DNA of 64,000 bases. Origin: Jannaschia sp. CCS1. GTDB lineage: Bacteria > Pseudomonadota > Alphaproteobacteria > Rhodobacterales > Rhodobacteraceae. Location of the stretch: assembly GCF_000013565.1 (NCBI RefSeq), contig NC_007802.1, forward strand, positions 3,968,001 to 4,032,000, written 5' to 3'. The translations under genes and the position numbers were made by a program. The notes below the pieces were generated by a model. It had not been told where the DNA came from. It did not search any database and saw only the letters and a program-made list of their open reading frames with translations. Each line of letters begins with the position of its first letter. The stretch's first letter is position 1. Positions 8,692-17,053 of the stretch are shown here, piece by piece.

Positions 8692-9036
8692 ATGCTGAAG
8701 GGTTTGGGTGCCATGGGCGACATGGCCAAGATGATGAAGCAGGCGCAAGAGCTGCAGGGCAAGATGGCGGAGGTCCAGGAGGGGCTGGCCACGATGACGG
8801 TGCAGGGCGAATCCGGCGCAGGGCTGGTGAAGGCCACGGCGACGGCCAAGGGTGAGTTGACCGCGTTGGATATCGACCCGTCGATCTTCAACAAGGATGA
8901 GAAGGAAGTGGTCGAAGACCTGATCCTGGCCGCCATCAAGGATGCGCAATCCAAGGCCCAAGACAAGCACAATGAAGAGATGCAGAAGATGACCGAAGAG
9001 CTCGGCCTGCCCGCGGGCATGAAGATGCCGTTCTGA
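8692..9036 (+). CDS. ybaB: YbaB/EbfC nucleoid-associated protein
   Basis: A 114-residue DNA-binding protein of the YbaB/EbfC family, which forms dimers shaped like tweezers. Seen are the opening [22 protein letters not shown], a long first helix, the central strand-rich part with [18 protein letters not shown], and a second long helix ending [16 protein letters not shown], all standard. The ATG at 8692 was preferred because GGAGACGAAGAC precedes it and the family starts there; an upstream GTG at 8659 would add 11 charged residues. It lies between dnaX and recR, the conserved order in most Proteobacteria. Confidence 0.93.
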   Translation: MLKGLGAMGDMAKMMKQAQELQGKMAEVQEGLATMTVQGESGAGLVKATATAKGELTALDIDPSIFNKDEKEVVEDLILAAIKDAQSKAQDKHNEEMQKMTEELGLPAGMKMPF

Positions 9037-9056
9037 GGGACGGACGGGCGAAGGGC

Positions 9057-9656
9057 TTGGCGGACACCTCCAAAGACATCGAAGAGCTGATCGGGATTAT
9101 GGCACGCCTGCCGGGTCTTGGGCCACGGTCGGCTCGGCGTGCGGTGCTGACGCTGATCAAGAAGCGTGGCGCTTTGATGCGTCCCTTGGCCGAGACCATG
9201 GCGCGCGTCGCCGAGAGCGCGCGGGAATGTGTGAACTGCGGCAATATCGGCACGGGAGATCTCTGCGAGATCTGCATGGATGTCCGCCGCGCGACTGGAG
9301 AGATCTGCGTCGTGGAGGACGTCGCAGATCTGTGGGCGATGGAACGAGGGCAGGCGTTCAAGGGCCGCTACCACGTCCTGGGGGGAACATTATCGGCTTT
9401 GGATGATGTGGGTCCCGAGGACCTGCGCATCCCCAAACTGCGTGCGCGCATGGCCGATGAAGGGATCACCGAGGTCATCCTGGCGCTGAACGCGACGGTC
9501 GATGGCCAAACGACGGCGCATTACATCGCCGATGAGCTGGCACCGACGGGCGTAACCCTGTCGTCGCTGGCACAGGGCGTGCCCATCGGCGGAGAGTTGG
9601 ACTACCTTGACGATGGCACCATTTCCGCAGCGTTGCGCGCGCGCAAAAGCCTGTGA
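9057..9656 (+). CDS. recR: Recombination mediator RecR
   Basis: A 199-residue protein of the RecFOR pathway that helps load RecA at gaps. Seen are the helix-hairpin-helix [15 protein letters not shown] (residues about 14-28), the zinc module C-x2-C...C-x2-C ([16 protein letters not shown], about 60-75), the Toprim domain starting [15 protein letters not shown], and the C-terminal [16 protein letters not shown] strand-turn. The start is a TTG at 9057, the only start giving the usual N-terminus; a GGGCGAAGGG stretch stands upstream. It is 20 bases after ybaB, so the genes are very likely co-transcribed. Confidence 0.95.
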   Translation: MADTSKDIEELIGIMARLPGLGPRSARRAVLTLIKKRGALMRPLAETMARVAESARECVNCGNIGTGDLCEICMDVRRATGEICVVEDVADLWAMERGQAFKGRYHVLGGTLSALDDVGPEDLRIPKLRARMADEGITEVILALNATVDGQTTAHYIADELAPTGVTLSSLAQGVPIGGELDYLDDGTISAALRARKSL

Positions 9657-9668
9657 CCTAACCAAATT

Positions 9669-9702
9669 GCGCAGCAAAGCTGCATTCCATTTTTTATTTT
9701 GC
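9669..9702 (+). terminator. Probable intrinsic terminator after recR
   Basis: A short hairpin, GCAGC-AAA-GCTGC at 9671-9683, is followed by ATTCCATTTTTTATTTT. It lies 12 bases after the recR stop and fits the end of the dnaX-ybaB-recR transcript. The stem is only 5-6 bp, so the call is moderate. Confidence 0.6.
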
Positions 9703-10042
9703 GCGCGATGTGAGGGCGGGGTCATAGGTGAGCCGTGTGCGCAAACGCATCCGGCGGACCTATGTTTTGTTGGCACGATGACAGGGCAAAGGGGCGTGAA
9801 AACGTCCACCACCATCCGATGACCGGGGCTCAAATCTGGCCTGCTTCTCCACCGGACGGGGCTTTCACCTTGGATGTCGAGCAGGTCGCCACCTATCGAC
9901 ACACCGGCACAGTGTCCGATTCTGGTTAAGCGACGGTAGACGTGCTCCCTCTTTCAACTTGGCAAATACACCTCTCGGAGGGAGGGTCTTTTCCAGGGGA
10001 AGACACGCAGGGGGCAGACAGCCCCATGTGTGACGTCACGCC
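9703..10042. other. Intergenic region, 340 bases without a supported gene
   Basis: Between the recR terminator and the stop of the RNase T2 gene. Small open frames (for example 9735-9929 plus) have no ribosome site and no recognisable family. A GC-rich fold-back, GTCTTTTCC with GGGGAAGAC near 9986-10006, may form a hairpin with some G-U pairs. I cannot support an RNA gene here. Confidence 0.4.
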
Positions 10043-10675
10043 TTAACGCATTGGTGAGAAAAGCGCGTCAGGTGAGCTGCAATCGCGGATAACATCGGCA
10101 CCACAGACACGTGGTTGGAGGTCTCGCGTCAGGCAAACGCGCACTTCCTGGATCCGGTTGGCGCGGCAGGTGACCGTGAGCATGTCTGGGTCAAGCTGCG
10201 GGTTTGCTTCCAAAAAGGCCTCTTCAATCACTGATGCCGGAAGGCGCACCTCGGTCTCCAAACGGCGAAGCAAATCTGGGCGCTCAATCCCCTCGTAGGC
10301 CAGACGCGACAGGGCGTAATAGTAGCGCGCCTCCAGGCCTGAACACACCCCGTGCTTGCGCCATTGGTGCCATGCCAGGCCGGATGTCCCCATGATATCT
10401 GCCATATCCCCCGTCATGCCACGCGACGGGGCCCGCATCACCGTAGGGCAATAGGCGGGCCAACCGTCCTCAAACTGGGGCCAGAGGCCATGCAGAGTGA
10501 AGCCAAACCCCTGACCCGCGTCGCATTGCGGTGAGCCGCGGTCGTCACCCTCCAGCATGCACCAGGTTGGTGTCCAGCTGAGCGCCATCACGTAATAGTC
10601 GAATTCGCCCGCATGCTCTCCATCGGCCTGCGCCATGCCAGCGGCACAGATCAGCGCCAGTATCCATCGTTTCAT
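10043..10675 (-). CDS. Secreted ribonuclease T2 family protein
   Basis: A 210-residue exported endoribonuclease-like protein. A signal peptide spans residues 1-17 (MKRWILALICAAGMAQA). Both active-site blocks of the T2 family are seen: CAS I, LHGLWPQ at 61-67 with His62, and CAS II, HQWRKHGVC at 103-111 with His108. The Glu that usually precedes Trp in CAS II is Gln104 here. Six or more cysteines suggest disulfides in the periplasm. The ATG at 10675 was chosen because it starts a clean signal peptide and has GGAAGA upstream; the frame is open further but the extra part is not coding. It is divergent from trcR. Confidence 0.88.
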   Translation of the reverse strand: MKRWILALICAAGMAQADGEHAGEFDYYVMALSWTPTWCMLEGDDRGSPQCDAGQGFGFTLHGLWPQFEDGWPAYCPTVMRAPSRGMTGDMADIMGTSGLAWHQWRKHGVCSGLEARYYYALSRLAYEGIERPDLLRRLETEVRLPASVIEEAFLEANPQLDPDMLTVTCRANRIQEVRVCLTRDLQPRVCGADVIRDCSSPDALFSPMR

Positions 10676-10814
10676 TTGGGTCTTCCCTCGGTGCCTGATC
10701 CCGCCTATATACGCGGTGATTTTCCTGAAATCGAGGAACCGCGAGGCACCTGCCCGCAGCCGCTCCCACCGGCCCGGTTCCCCGTGGATCAAGACGCACC
10801 CGGAAGGACCCGAG
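10676..10814. promoter_or_regulatory. Divergent promoter region of RNase T2 and trcR
   Basis: 139 bases separate the starts of two divergent genes, so both promoters and leaders should lie here. The middle, around 10706-10716, reads TATATACGCGG and is the AT-richest spot, a candidate -10 region. No operator was recognised. Confidence 0.4.
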
Positions 10815-11582
10815 ATGAACAAACCAATCATGACCAAAGCCACCGCTGTTTGGCTGGTCGACAACACCACGCTGAGTTTCAAGCAAATCGGTGACTTTTG
10901 CGGCCTGCATGAGCTGGAAGTCCAGGGCATCGCCGACGGGGATGTGGCAGCGGGCGTGAAGGGCTTTGATCCCATCGTAAACAACCAGCTGACGCAGGAA
11001 GAAATCGACAAGGCCACGGCCGACCCGAACCATAAGCTGCAGTTGAAATTCTACTCCGCCGCCGTGGGTGAGGAGAAGCGCCGTGGGCCGCGGTATACGC
11101 CGCTGTCCAAGCGCCAGGATCGCCCGGCCTCCATTCTGTGGCTGGTGAAGTTCCACCCCGAACTGACCGACGGCCAGATCTCAAAGCTTGTGGGCACCAC
11201 CAAGCCCACGATCCAGGCGATCCGCGAGCGGACGCATTGGAACATCAACAACATCCAGCCGATTGATCCCGTGGCTCTTGGCCTCTGCAAACAGTCCGAA
11301 CTGGACGCCGCCGTCCAGAAGGCCAACGCCAAGAAGCTGGCCGAAGGTGGTGCGATGTCCGACGATGAGCGGCGCAAGCTGGTCTCGACCCAGACGTCGC
11401 TGGGTATGGATCCAGAGCCGCTGGTGCCGTCGTCCATTGCGGGGCTGGAAACATTCAGCTTGTCCGCCACCGATGACGACGACAAGCCGGAAGAAACGCC
11501 GGATGCCGAGACCTTCTTCAACCTGCCCGCGGGTGGCGGTGACGACGATGAAGACGGCGACGAGGATAAAGACGAAAGCTAA
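10815..11582 (+). CDS. trcR: TrcR-like cell-cycle transcriptional regulator (DUF1013)
   Basis: A 255-residue alphaproteobacterial DNA-binding protein. The N-terminal block KATAVWLVDNTTLSFKQIGDF and the following FCGLHELEVQGIADGD are the DUF1013 signature and look like a helix-turn-helix; a second such unit lies at about residues 125-150 (LTDGQISKLVGTTKPTIQAIRERTHW). The C-terminal 60 residues are acidic and low-complexity, ending DEDGDEDKDES. In Caulobacter relatives the family tunes cell-cycle transcription with CtrA-type circuits. The ATG at 10815 follows GGAAGGACCCGAG. Earlier in-frame starts are upstream of any ribosome site. Confidence 0.9.
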   Translation: MNKPIMTKATAVWLVDNTTLSFKQIGDFCGLHELEVQGIADGDVAAGVKGFDPIVNNQLTQEEIDKATADPNHKLQLKFYSAAVGEEKRRGPRYTPLSKRQDRPASILWLVKFHPELTDGQISKLVGTTKPTIQAIRERTHWNINNIQPIDPVALGLCKQSELDAAVQKANAKKLAEGGAMSDDERRKLVSTQTSLGMDPEPLVPSSIAGLETFSLSATDDDDKPEETPDAETFFNLPAGGGDDDEDGDEDKDES

Positions 11583-11588
11583 ACTGTT

Positions 11589-11945
11589 ATGATGGAACCG
11601 CGTCTGCCCGGAATTTGGTACGCCAGCGACCGGCAGACGGCGTTCTTTCAGGTTCCCGATGGGGGCGACGCCAAGGCAACGTTTCGCGCATTGTTCCAAG
11701 GGGTCTCCACGCCTCGGACGACCCAGGGCGGCGTGGTGGAAAACGGATGTTTTCTGGTCACGCCAGATGGCGACGAATTCCAAGCCATCACGTGGCACGG
11801 TCGCCGCCTGGGCGCGTGGCGGCGCGACTTTACGGACAGCACGCGAGCTCAAGGCATCATCACGGCGCGGTTCCATGGACGCCGCTTGATGGTGTCAGAC
11901 GGGCGGCGATACTGGTTTCGCGATCTCGTGGTGGAGCGGCGGTAG
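11589..11945 (+). CDS. Hypothetical protein, 118 residues
   Basis: I do not recognise this protein. It is basic, soluble and strand-rich (GIWYASDRQTAFFQV, GVVENGCFLVTPDGDEFQAITWHGRRLGAW, ending YWFRDLVVERR), with many Trp/Arg residues and no signal or membrane segment. It starts 6 bases after the trcR stop, so it is probably translated from the same mRNA. Codon use matches its neighbours, which supports it as a real gene. Confidence 0.6.
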   Translation: MMEPRLPGIWYASDRQTAFFQVPDGGDAKATFRALFQGVSTPRTTQGGVVENGCFLVTPDGDEFQAITWHGRRLGAWRRDFTDSTRAQGIITARFHGRRLMVSDGRRYWFRDLVVERR

Positions 11946-11994
11946 GCTGGCGAGACGGGCTATTTTCATCGGACTGATCTGCTACGCTGCAGCG

Positions 11995-12582
11995 ATGATC
12001 CGTATTGCTGTCTTGCTCGCCCTGACGGGCTTCACGGGCCCCGCCTCGGCCCAGAATTCATCCTTTTGCCAGGAGCTATGGCTCAGCCGCAACACGGTCA
12101 TGGACCGGGCGGGGCAGTGCTTTGGAACACCGCTGGGGCAAGCCGTCTTCGACAACTCGGATTGTGTGGAGGGCGGTCTTCGTCTTACGCCGATGGACGC
12201 GGAGATCGTACGCTTGGCGCAACAGACGGAGGATTGGGCCAATTGTCAGGTGGACACGCAGGCCGGTCAGCTATCGGGTGATGTCGAGCCCTTCCGCACC
12301 CGGCTAAGGGAGCTTGTTACGATCCCGGTTCGCGGAGATTCGGAGCATGGATGCCGTGGCTACGGCGGGCCACCTGTCGCGCTTCACGCGGGTACGTCCC
12401 CCAGCACGACCGTGATCGGCACCCTTGTCGCGGCTCAGGGATTCTCAGTCTCGCACATCACAATGCGCAGCGGGTGGGAGTACCTGGAGGTCTACGACCC
12501 AGACGGCCCCGTCGTCGCGCACGGGTGGACCCGGAATGATCTGGAAACCATGGTCGCCAGCTGCACGTTCTTTGCAGGTTAG
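11995..12582 (+). CDS. Exported protein with YARHG/DUF4453-like domain and SH3-like end
   Basis: A 195-residue protein with a signal peptide (residues 1-19, MIRIAVLLALTGFTGPASA). The N-terminal domain has the YARHG/DUF4453 pattern CQELWLSRNTVMDRAGQCF followed by NSDC at about residues 24-60. The C-terminal half (about 110-190) has GPPVALHAGTSPSTTVIGTL, a start typical of bacterial SH3 domains, and ends near a Cys. Disulfides are likely. It probably acts in the periplasm, perhaps binding cell-wall material, but function is unknown. It stands alone, converging on the SDR gene with 14 bases between. Confidence 0.65.
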   Translation: MIRIAVLLALTGFTGPASAQNSSFCQELWLSRNTVMDRAGQCFGTPLGQAVFDNSDCVEGGLRLTPMDAEIVRLAQQTEDWANCQVDTQAGQLSGDVEPFRTRLRELVTIPVRGDSEHGCRGYGGPPVALHAGTSPSTTVIGTLVAAQGFSVSHITMRSGWEYLEVYDPDGPVVAHGWTRNDLETMVASCTFFAG

Positions 12583-12596
12583 TGCGTCAGGCCCGA

Positions 12597-13406
12597 TCAG
12601 TGCGCTGCCGTCGTAACGGCATCCAAAAGCGTGCGCCCGCCATCGACGGTGATGACCTCTCCGGTCACGAAGCCTGACGCATCAGACGCAAGGAACTGCA
12701 CTGCCGCCGTCACCTCTTTCGCGGATGCGATGCGGCCCATGGGCGTGCATTCACGGATTTCTTCGCGCAGGCCATCGGTCTCGTTCAACGAATCCTTCAG
12801 GCTCGCGGACATAACGGACCCGAACGCCACGCCATTGACGCGGATGCGATTGCCCGCCAGCGCCACGGCAAGACTGCGAGTGGCCTGATCCAGGGCTGCC
12901 GTCGCGATAGAATAGCCCATCAGGTCCGGATGCGTGCGGCGAGCGGCAATGGAGGAGATGTTGACGATTGACCCAATCGGCCCATCCACATGCCCGTCGT
13001 CTTCGGCCTGGGCAATCATGCGCTTGGCCACGGACTGGGTCAGGCGCAGGGATGGGAACAGGTTCTGGTTCAGCATGCCCTCAACCGATGTGTCGGCAGC
13101 ATCCAGCGGATCAGTCGTCTGCACCTGACGCGACGCGTTCACCAGAATATCCACACGATCATAGGCGTCGATGGTTGCGGATACGAGGTTCTCAACCGTC
13201 AGACGCTCGCGCAGATCGCCCGAGAAGTAGCGGATCTTCTCGTCATCGCCCTCGGTCTCGCCGCATTCGTCTTTCAGGCGGGTCTTGTCGCGATCAGCGA
13301 ACATGACATTCGCGCCGCAGTCGATGAAATGGCGCGCAATCGCCAGGCCCACGCCGTTGGCGGCGCCGGTGACGATGGCGGTTTTGCCTTGGATGGAAAG
13401 GCCCAT
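12597..13406 (-). CDS. SDR-family protein lacking the catalytic lysine
   Basis: A 269-residue Rossmann-fold protein of the short-chain dehydrogenase/reductase family. The cofactor motif TGAANGVG is at residues 13-20, the tetrad Asn is at about 115, Ser at about 152 and Tyr at 165. The YxxxK Lys is replaced by Thr169 (YSIATAAL), and the usual NNAG turn reads VNASRQ. The C-terminal FVTGEVITVDGG is standard. Loss of Lys suggests altered or lost oxidoreductase activity. The start at 13406 has AAAGGA upstream; an ATG three codons earlier is possible. It is co-directional with the rsmC-like gene 32 bases upstream. Confidence 0.85.
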   Translation of the reverse strand: MGLSIQGKTAIVTGAANGVGLAIARHFIDCGANVMFADRDKTRLKDECGETEGDDEKIRYFSGDLRERLTVENLVSATIDAYDRVDILVNASRQVQTTDPLDAADTSVEGMLNQNLFPSLRLTQSVAKRMIAQAEDDGHVDGPIGSIVNISSIAARRTHPDLMGYSIATAALDQATRSLAVALAGNRIRVNGVAFGSVMSASLKDSLNETDGLREEIRECTPMGRIASAKEVTAAVQFLASDASGFVTGEVITVDGGRTLLDAVTTAAH

Positions 13407-13438
13407 CTGGATCATCCTTTGATGTTTGGGAAAGCGCC

Positions 13439-14449
13439 CTAGCGCTTGGGTTTGCCGACGGGTTTGGCCAAGGGCTTGCCCGCCTCATAAATCTTGTAGC
13501 CTTCCAGCTCGCCGAGCATGGAGCCGGTGCCGAAGCAGGTCTTCAGGGTATCTTCATAGGGCAAGTGGCGGTTGGCCACCATGAAAAAGCGGCCCCTTGC
13601 CGTCAGGTGACGGGATGCCGCCTGAATGAATGCGCGGCCCAGGCTGGGGTCCGCGCGTCGCCCCGTATGGAACGGCGGGTTGCAGACGATGGCGTCGTAT
13701 TGCGCCTCTGGAGTGAAGCGCGTGACGTCGGCCCAGTGGAAACTGGCACGCGGATCGTCGATGTTGTGTTGTGCGGCCTCCAGCATGGCATGATCAGCCT
13801 CGATCAGATCGAAGGTCTCGATTCCCTCCTGCTCGGCCAGGATCTCTCCGGCGATATAACCCCACCCGGCACCGAAATCGGCAACGCGCCCTTTCAACTC
13901 GGGCACCAGCGCCACGAGGATCTCGGATCCGCGATCAGGCCCCTCAACGCTGAAACCACCAGGCACGGTCATATAGCCATGCGCGCCCTCTTCCGGCGCG
14001 GCGATCCAATCGACAACCTGCGGCGGAATAACATCAGGGCGCCGCAACCACACCAGCTTGCCATGGGACTTGGAGAACACGTGATCTACCTCAAACACCA
14101 GACGGAGCTGTTTGACGATCGCCTCAATCCCCTCCTCCTTCTGGCCATCGACCATCAGGAGGCCGCCGGGCGGAATATGGCCCAACGCCTCCGCAATCGC
14201 AGACAGCGTTCCCGCCCGAGACTTGGTGATTTGCACCAGCGCGTGGGCAAAACTGCCGTCCGCACCCACCACCACAGTCACACCGCGCGCGGCAAGACGC
14301 TCGTGATCCGGCGCGAAGCCCTGCATGCAGGTGACATCGCCCAACGACGCAAAATCGCTGTCGGCGCGCGCGTACATGACAAGCACGGCACCATCAGGCA
14401 GCTCTAACGCGCCGCCATCAATCGCGAGGGTCCATCTATCGGGGGTCAT
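13439..14449 (-). CDS. RsmC-like class I methyltransferase
   Basis: A 336-residue SAM-dependent methyltransferase with the two-domain build of RsmC/RlmG enzymes, which modify guanine N2 in rRNA. Seen in the C-terminal half are motif I VADFGAGWGYIAGEIL (about residues 188-204), the acidic LIEAD (motif II) and the catalytic NPPFHTGRR (motif IV, about 258). The N-terminal half is the degenerate methyltransferase-like domain. The rRNA target (16S G1207 is the RsmC one) is inferred from the family. It lies between clpS and the SDR gene on one strand, with 31-base gaps. Confidence 0.85.
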   Translation of the reverse strand: MTPDRWTLAIDGGALELPDGAVLVMYARADSDFASLGDVTCMQGFAPDHERLAARGVTVVVGADGSFAHALVQITKSRAGTLSAIAEALGHIPPGGLLMVDGQKEEGIEAIVKQLRLVFEVDHVFSKSHGKLVWLRRPDVIPPQVVDWIAAPEEGAHGYMTVPGGFSVEGPDRGSEILVALVPELKGRVADFGAGWGYIAGEILAEQEGIETFDLIEADHAMLEAAQHNIDDPRASFHWADVTRFTPEAQYDAIVCNPPFHTGRRADPSLGRAFIQAASRHLTARGRFFMVANRHLPYEDTLKTCFGTGSMLGELEGYKIYEAGKPLAKPVGKPKR

Positions 14450-14480
14450 GGGTTTGCTTTCGGAACAGTCCGGAGGAGGC

Positions 14481-14831
14481 TTACTCCTCCTTCTCCATCG
14501 TGCATTGCAAGGGGTGTTGGTTGCGACGGGCGAAATCCATCACCTGTGCCACCTTGGTTTCCGCAATCTCGTGGCTGAACACACCCACAACGGCCAGGCC
14601 CTTCTTGTGGACGACCAGCATGATCTCAACCGCCTGGCTGTGGGTGATGCCGAAGAACCGCTCCAACACATGGACCACGAATTCCATCGGCGTATAATCG
14701 TCATTCAGCAGCATCACCTTATACATCGGCGGTCGCTGCGTCTTGGTTTTGGTCTTTGTGGCAACCGAGACGTCGCCATCTCCGCCGTCGACGTTGTCGG
14801 GCTCATCTGCCATCATCTTAGTGATCGTCAT
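14481..14831 (-). CDS. clpS: ATP-dependent Clp protease adaptor ClpS
   Basis: A 116-residue N-end-rule adaptor that hands proteins with bulky N-terminal residues to ClpAP. After an acidic, disordered N-terminus (to about residue 35) come [27 protein letters not shown], the substrate-pocket signature with the Asp-Asp pair, then [20 protein letters not shown], the ClpA-binding part. The start at 14831 ([10 protein letters not shown]) was chosen over one 26 codons earlier that falls in the promoter gap; MMADE at 14816 is also possible. The divergent HAD gene begins 79 bases away. Confidence 0.94.
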   Translation of the reverse strand: MTITKMMADEPDNVDGGDGDVSVATKTKTKTQRPPMYKVMLLNDDYTPMEFVVHVLERFFGITHSQAVEIMLVVHKKGLAVVGVFSHEIAETKVAQVMDFARRNQHPLQCTMEKEE

Positions 14832-14909
14832 CAGGGTGCGTCCCGGTTCCACGTGCTGTGCTAGGACCGCACTATATAAGACTTCAAACGATTCCGAAAA
14901 GAGGGGCAA

Positions 14910-15614
14910 ATGGGCGAAGGGTTAAGCGTGATCGGCTTCGATGCCGACGATACGCTTTGGCAGAACGAAAGTTTCTTTCGACTGACCGAAGATAAGTTCG
15001 CCGAATTGCTGGCTGATTTCGCGGAAGGTGCGCATCTGCGGGAGCGGTTGCTGGCACTTGAGACGAAAAATATCGGCCATTACGGGTTTGGGATCAAAGG
15101 CTTCATGCTGTCGATGATAGAGACGGCCGTGGAGGTGACCGAGGGCCGCGTGGACGGCAGCGTCATCAGCAAGATCCTGGAGATGGGTCAAGACATGCTG
15201 CGCCATCCCATCCATCTGTTGCCCCATGTGGAAGAGACCCTTGGCACCCTTTCTGATCGATATCCCCTGGTTCTGATCACCAAGGGCGACCTGCTGCATC
15301 AGGAACAAAAACTCGCCGCCAGTGGGTTGGGTGACTTGTTTGCAGGGGTTGAGATCGTGTCCGCCAAACTCCCCAGCACATACGACACCGCATTCTCCGT
15401 CCACGGGGTGGGGCCCAAACACGCAATGATGGTGGGCAATTCGATGAAATCCGACATTCGCCCCGCTTTGGATGCGGGGGCCTTCGCGGTCTACGTGCCC
15501 CATGGGCTGACGTGGGAGCTGGAGCATACCGAAACGCCTGTGGGCCACCCACGGTATCACGAGCTGCCAGATCTTGGCGGCCTGATTGATTTGATCGAAA
15601 CCGTCACCGACTAG
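14910..15614 (+). CDS. HAD-superfamily hydrolase
   Basis: A 234-residue phosphatase-like protein. Motif I is FDADDTLW with nucleophile Asp11 and acid Asp13; motif II is LITKG at about residue 130; motif III/IV appears as [16 protein letters not shown] at about 175. A helical C1 cap lies between motif I and II. The start ATG has GAGGGGCAA upstream. The C-terminal [17 protein letters not shown] matches a group of proteobacterial HAD proteins with unknown physiological substrates. It is transcribed away from clpS. Confidence 0.85.
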   Translation: MGEGLSVIGFDADDTLWQNESFFRLTEDKFAELLADFAEGAHLRERLLALETKNIGHYGFGIKGFMLSMIETAVEVTEGRVDGSVISKILEMGQDMLRHPIHLLPHVEETLGTLSDRYPLVLITKGDLLHQEQKLAASGLGDLFAGVEIVSAKLPSTYDTAFSVHGVGPKHAMMVGNSMKSDIRPALDAGAFAVYVPHGLTWELEHTETPVGHPRYHELPDLGGLIDLIETVTD

Positions 15615-15835
15615 GCCAAGAAACTGGCCGCAACCCGATAGCGGCAAGCTGAGGAGAAGACCCTGACCGCCTCTACCCGCCCCTTTCCAAACACAGCCAT
15701 CGGACAAAACGGGCGCGGTCATTTCGCGGGTCGACACGGCGCACCCGCAACGGCGTTGTTTTGGCCCGGACCCGTCCAGGTACTTCTGCACAAATGCCTG
15801 ACCATTGACACGTCGCCCCTCAACAGGCCGGTCCG

Positions 15836-17005
15836 TTGAGCCCCCCTCCCACCCCTTGGACGACCGTCCCCATCCTCGGCATCATCCAGATCCTGACCTG
15901 GGGCACCACCTTCTATCTTCTGTCCATCCTGGCAGAGCCCATCGCCTTGGACACAGGTTGGAGCGCGCTGTCCGTCACCTTCGGCATCTCGCTCGCACTG
16001 CTTGTGTCAGGCCTTTCAGCCGGCTCTGTTGGCCGCCTGATCACCCGCCACGGGGGGCGGTCTGTGATGTCCGCAGGCATTGGGGTGTTGAGCGTTGGCC
16101 TGCTGGGTCTGGCGCTTGCCCCGACCCTGCCCGCTTACCTGGCCGCCTGGGCCGTTATCGGCGCGGCCATGGCCGCCACGCTGTACGAGGCTGCCTTCTC
16201 CACCCTGGGACGTATCTTTGGCGGTGACGCCCGGCGCGCGATTACGACACTGACCCTGATCGGCGGGTTCAGCGCCACGATCTGCTGGCCTCTCTCCGCC
16301 GCATTGGTGGAGGCCGTCGGCTGGCGGGGCACCTGTACCGTCTACGGCGCGCTGCATCTGTGTGTCACGCTGCCCCTGTGTCGGTTTGGGCTACCGCCGT
16401 CACAAACGGTGCAGCCACCGGCCTCCGACCCGCAGGACGCCGTCGGTTGGAATGACATCAGGCTGCGCGCGATGGGCGTCGCGGGCATTTGTCTGGTGTT
16501 TATCTTCGTGACCCTCTCGATCCACCTGATCCCTATTCTTGTGGCCAGCGGCTACGGATTGGCCGCTGCCGTGGGATTGGGCGCATTGATTGGCCCCTCT
16601 CAGGTCAGTGCGCGGGTGTTGGAGATGTTGGGCCGCCAGCGCCACTCCCCCGTGCTGACGATGATCGCCGCAGCGCTTTGCGTGGCATCGGGTGTCCTTG
16701 GCCTTGCCGTCGGTTTGCCTGCTGCCATCTGCCTGATCACCTACGGCGCGGGCGCGGGCCTTTGGACCATCGCACGTGGCACGGTCCCCCTCGCGCTGTT
16801 CGGTCCCACCCATTACACGGCCACGATGGCGCGGCTGGCCTTGCCGATCCTCGCGACCTCGGCTCTTGCGCCCCTTCTCGGCACGTTGCTGATCCCGGCA
16901 CTTGGGCCGGTCGGAACGCTGGCGGCGTTGGGACTGGTCGCGCTGGTACCTTGCGGTGCCGCCCTGCTTCTCTGGCGGCTCCGAACCCCTCTCACGCCGC
17001 GCTGA
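15836..17005 (+). CDS. MFS transporter
   Basis: A 389-residue inner-membrane carrier with about twelve hydrophobic segments. The family loop between helices 2 and 3 appears as GRLITRHGGRSVMSAG (about residues 66-82), and a second GLW-type repeat is found in the C-terminal half. The opening ILTWGTTFYLLSIL resembles aromatic-metabolite or drug MFS carriers. The start is a TTG at 15836 with a weak ribosome site; no better start exists upstream in frame, so the N-terminus is uncertain. It may be read with the following CDP-alcohol transferase gene (49-base gap). Substrate unknown. Confidence 0.82.
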   Translation: MSPPPTPWTTVPILGIIQILTWGTTFYLLSILAEPIALDTGWSALSVTFGISLALLVSGLSAGSVGRLITRHGGRSVMSAGIGVLSVGLLGLALAPTLPAYLAAWAVIGAAMAATLYEAAFSTLGRIFGGDARRAITTLTLIGGFSATICWPLSAALVEAVGWRGTCTVYGALHLCVTLPLCRFGLPPSQTVQPPASDPQDAVGWNDIRLRAMGVAGICLVFIFVTLSIHLIPILVASGYGLAAAVGLGALIGPSQVSARVLEMLGRQRHSPVLTMIAAALCVASGVLGLAVGLPAAICLITYGAGAGLWTIARGTVPLALFGPTHYTATMARLALPILATSALAPLLGTLLIPALGPVGTLAALGLVALVPCGAALLLWRLRTPLTPR

Positions 17006-17053
17006 CGGGTCTGTGCATTGACGGGGCCACGGCTTCGGGCCAAGACGCGATCC

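Noticed and set aside
9735-9929. Small plus-strand frame in the gap after recR
   Set aside because: No ribosome site, no recognisable features, composition unlike the neighbouring genes.
14473-14491. GGAGGAG/CTCCTCC fold-back over the clpS stop as a regulatory hairpin
   Set aside because: It overlaps the Glu-rich clpS end and may be only codon use; no T-tract and no link to the downstream start.
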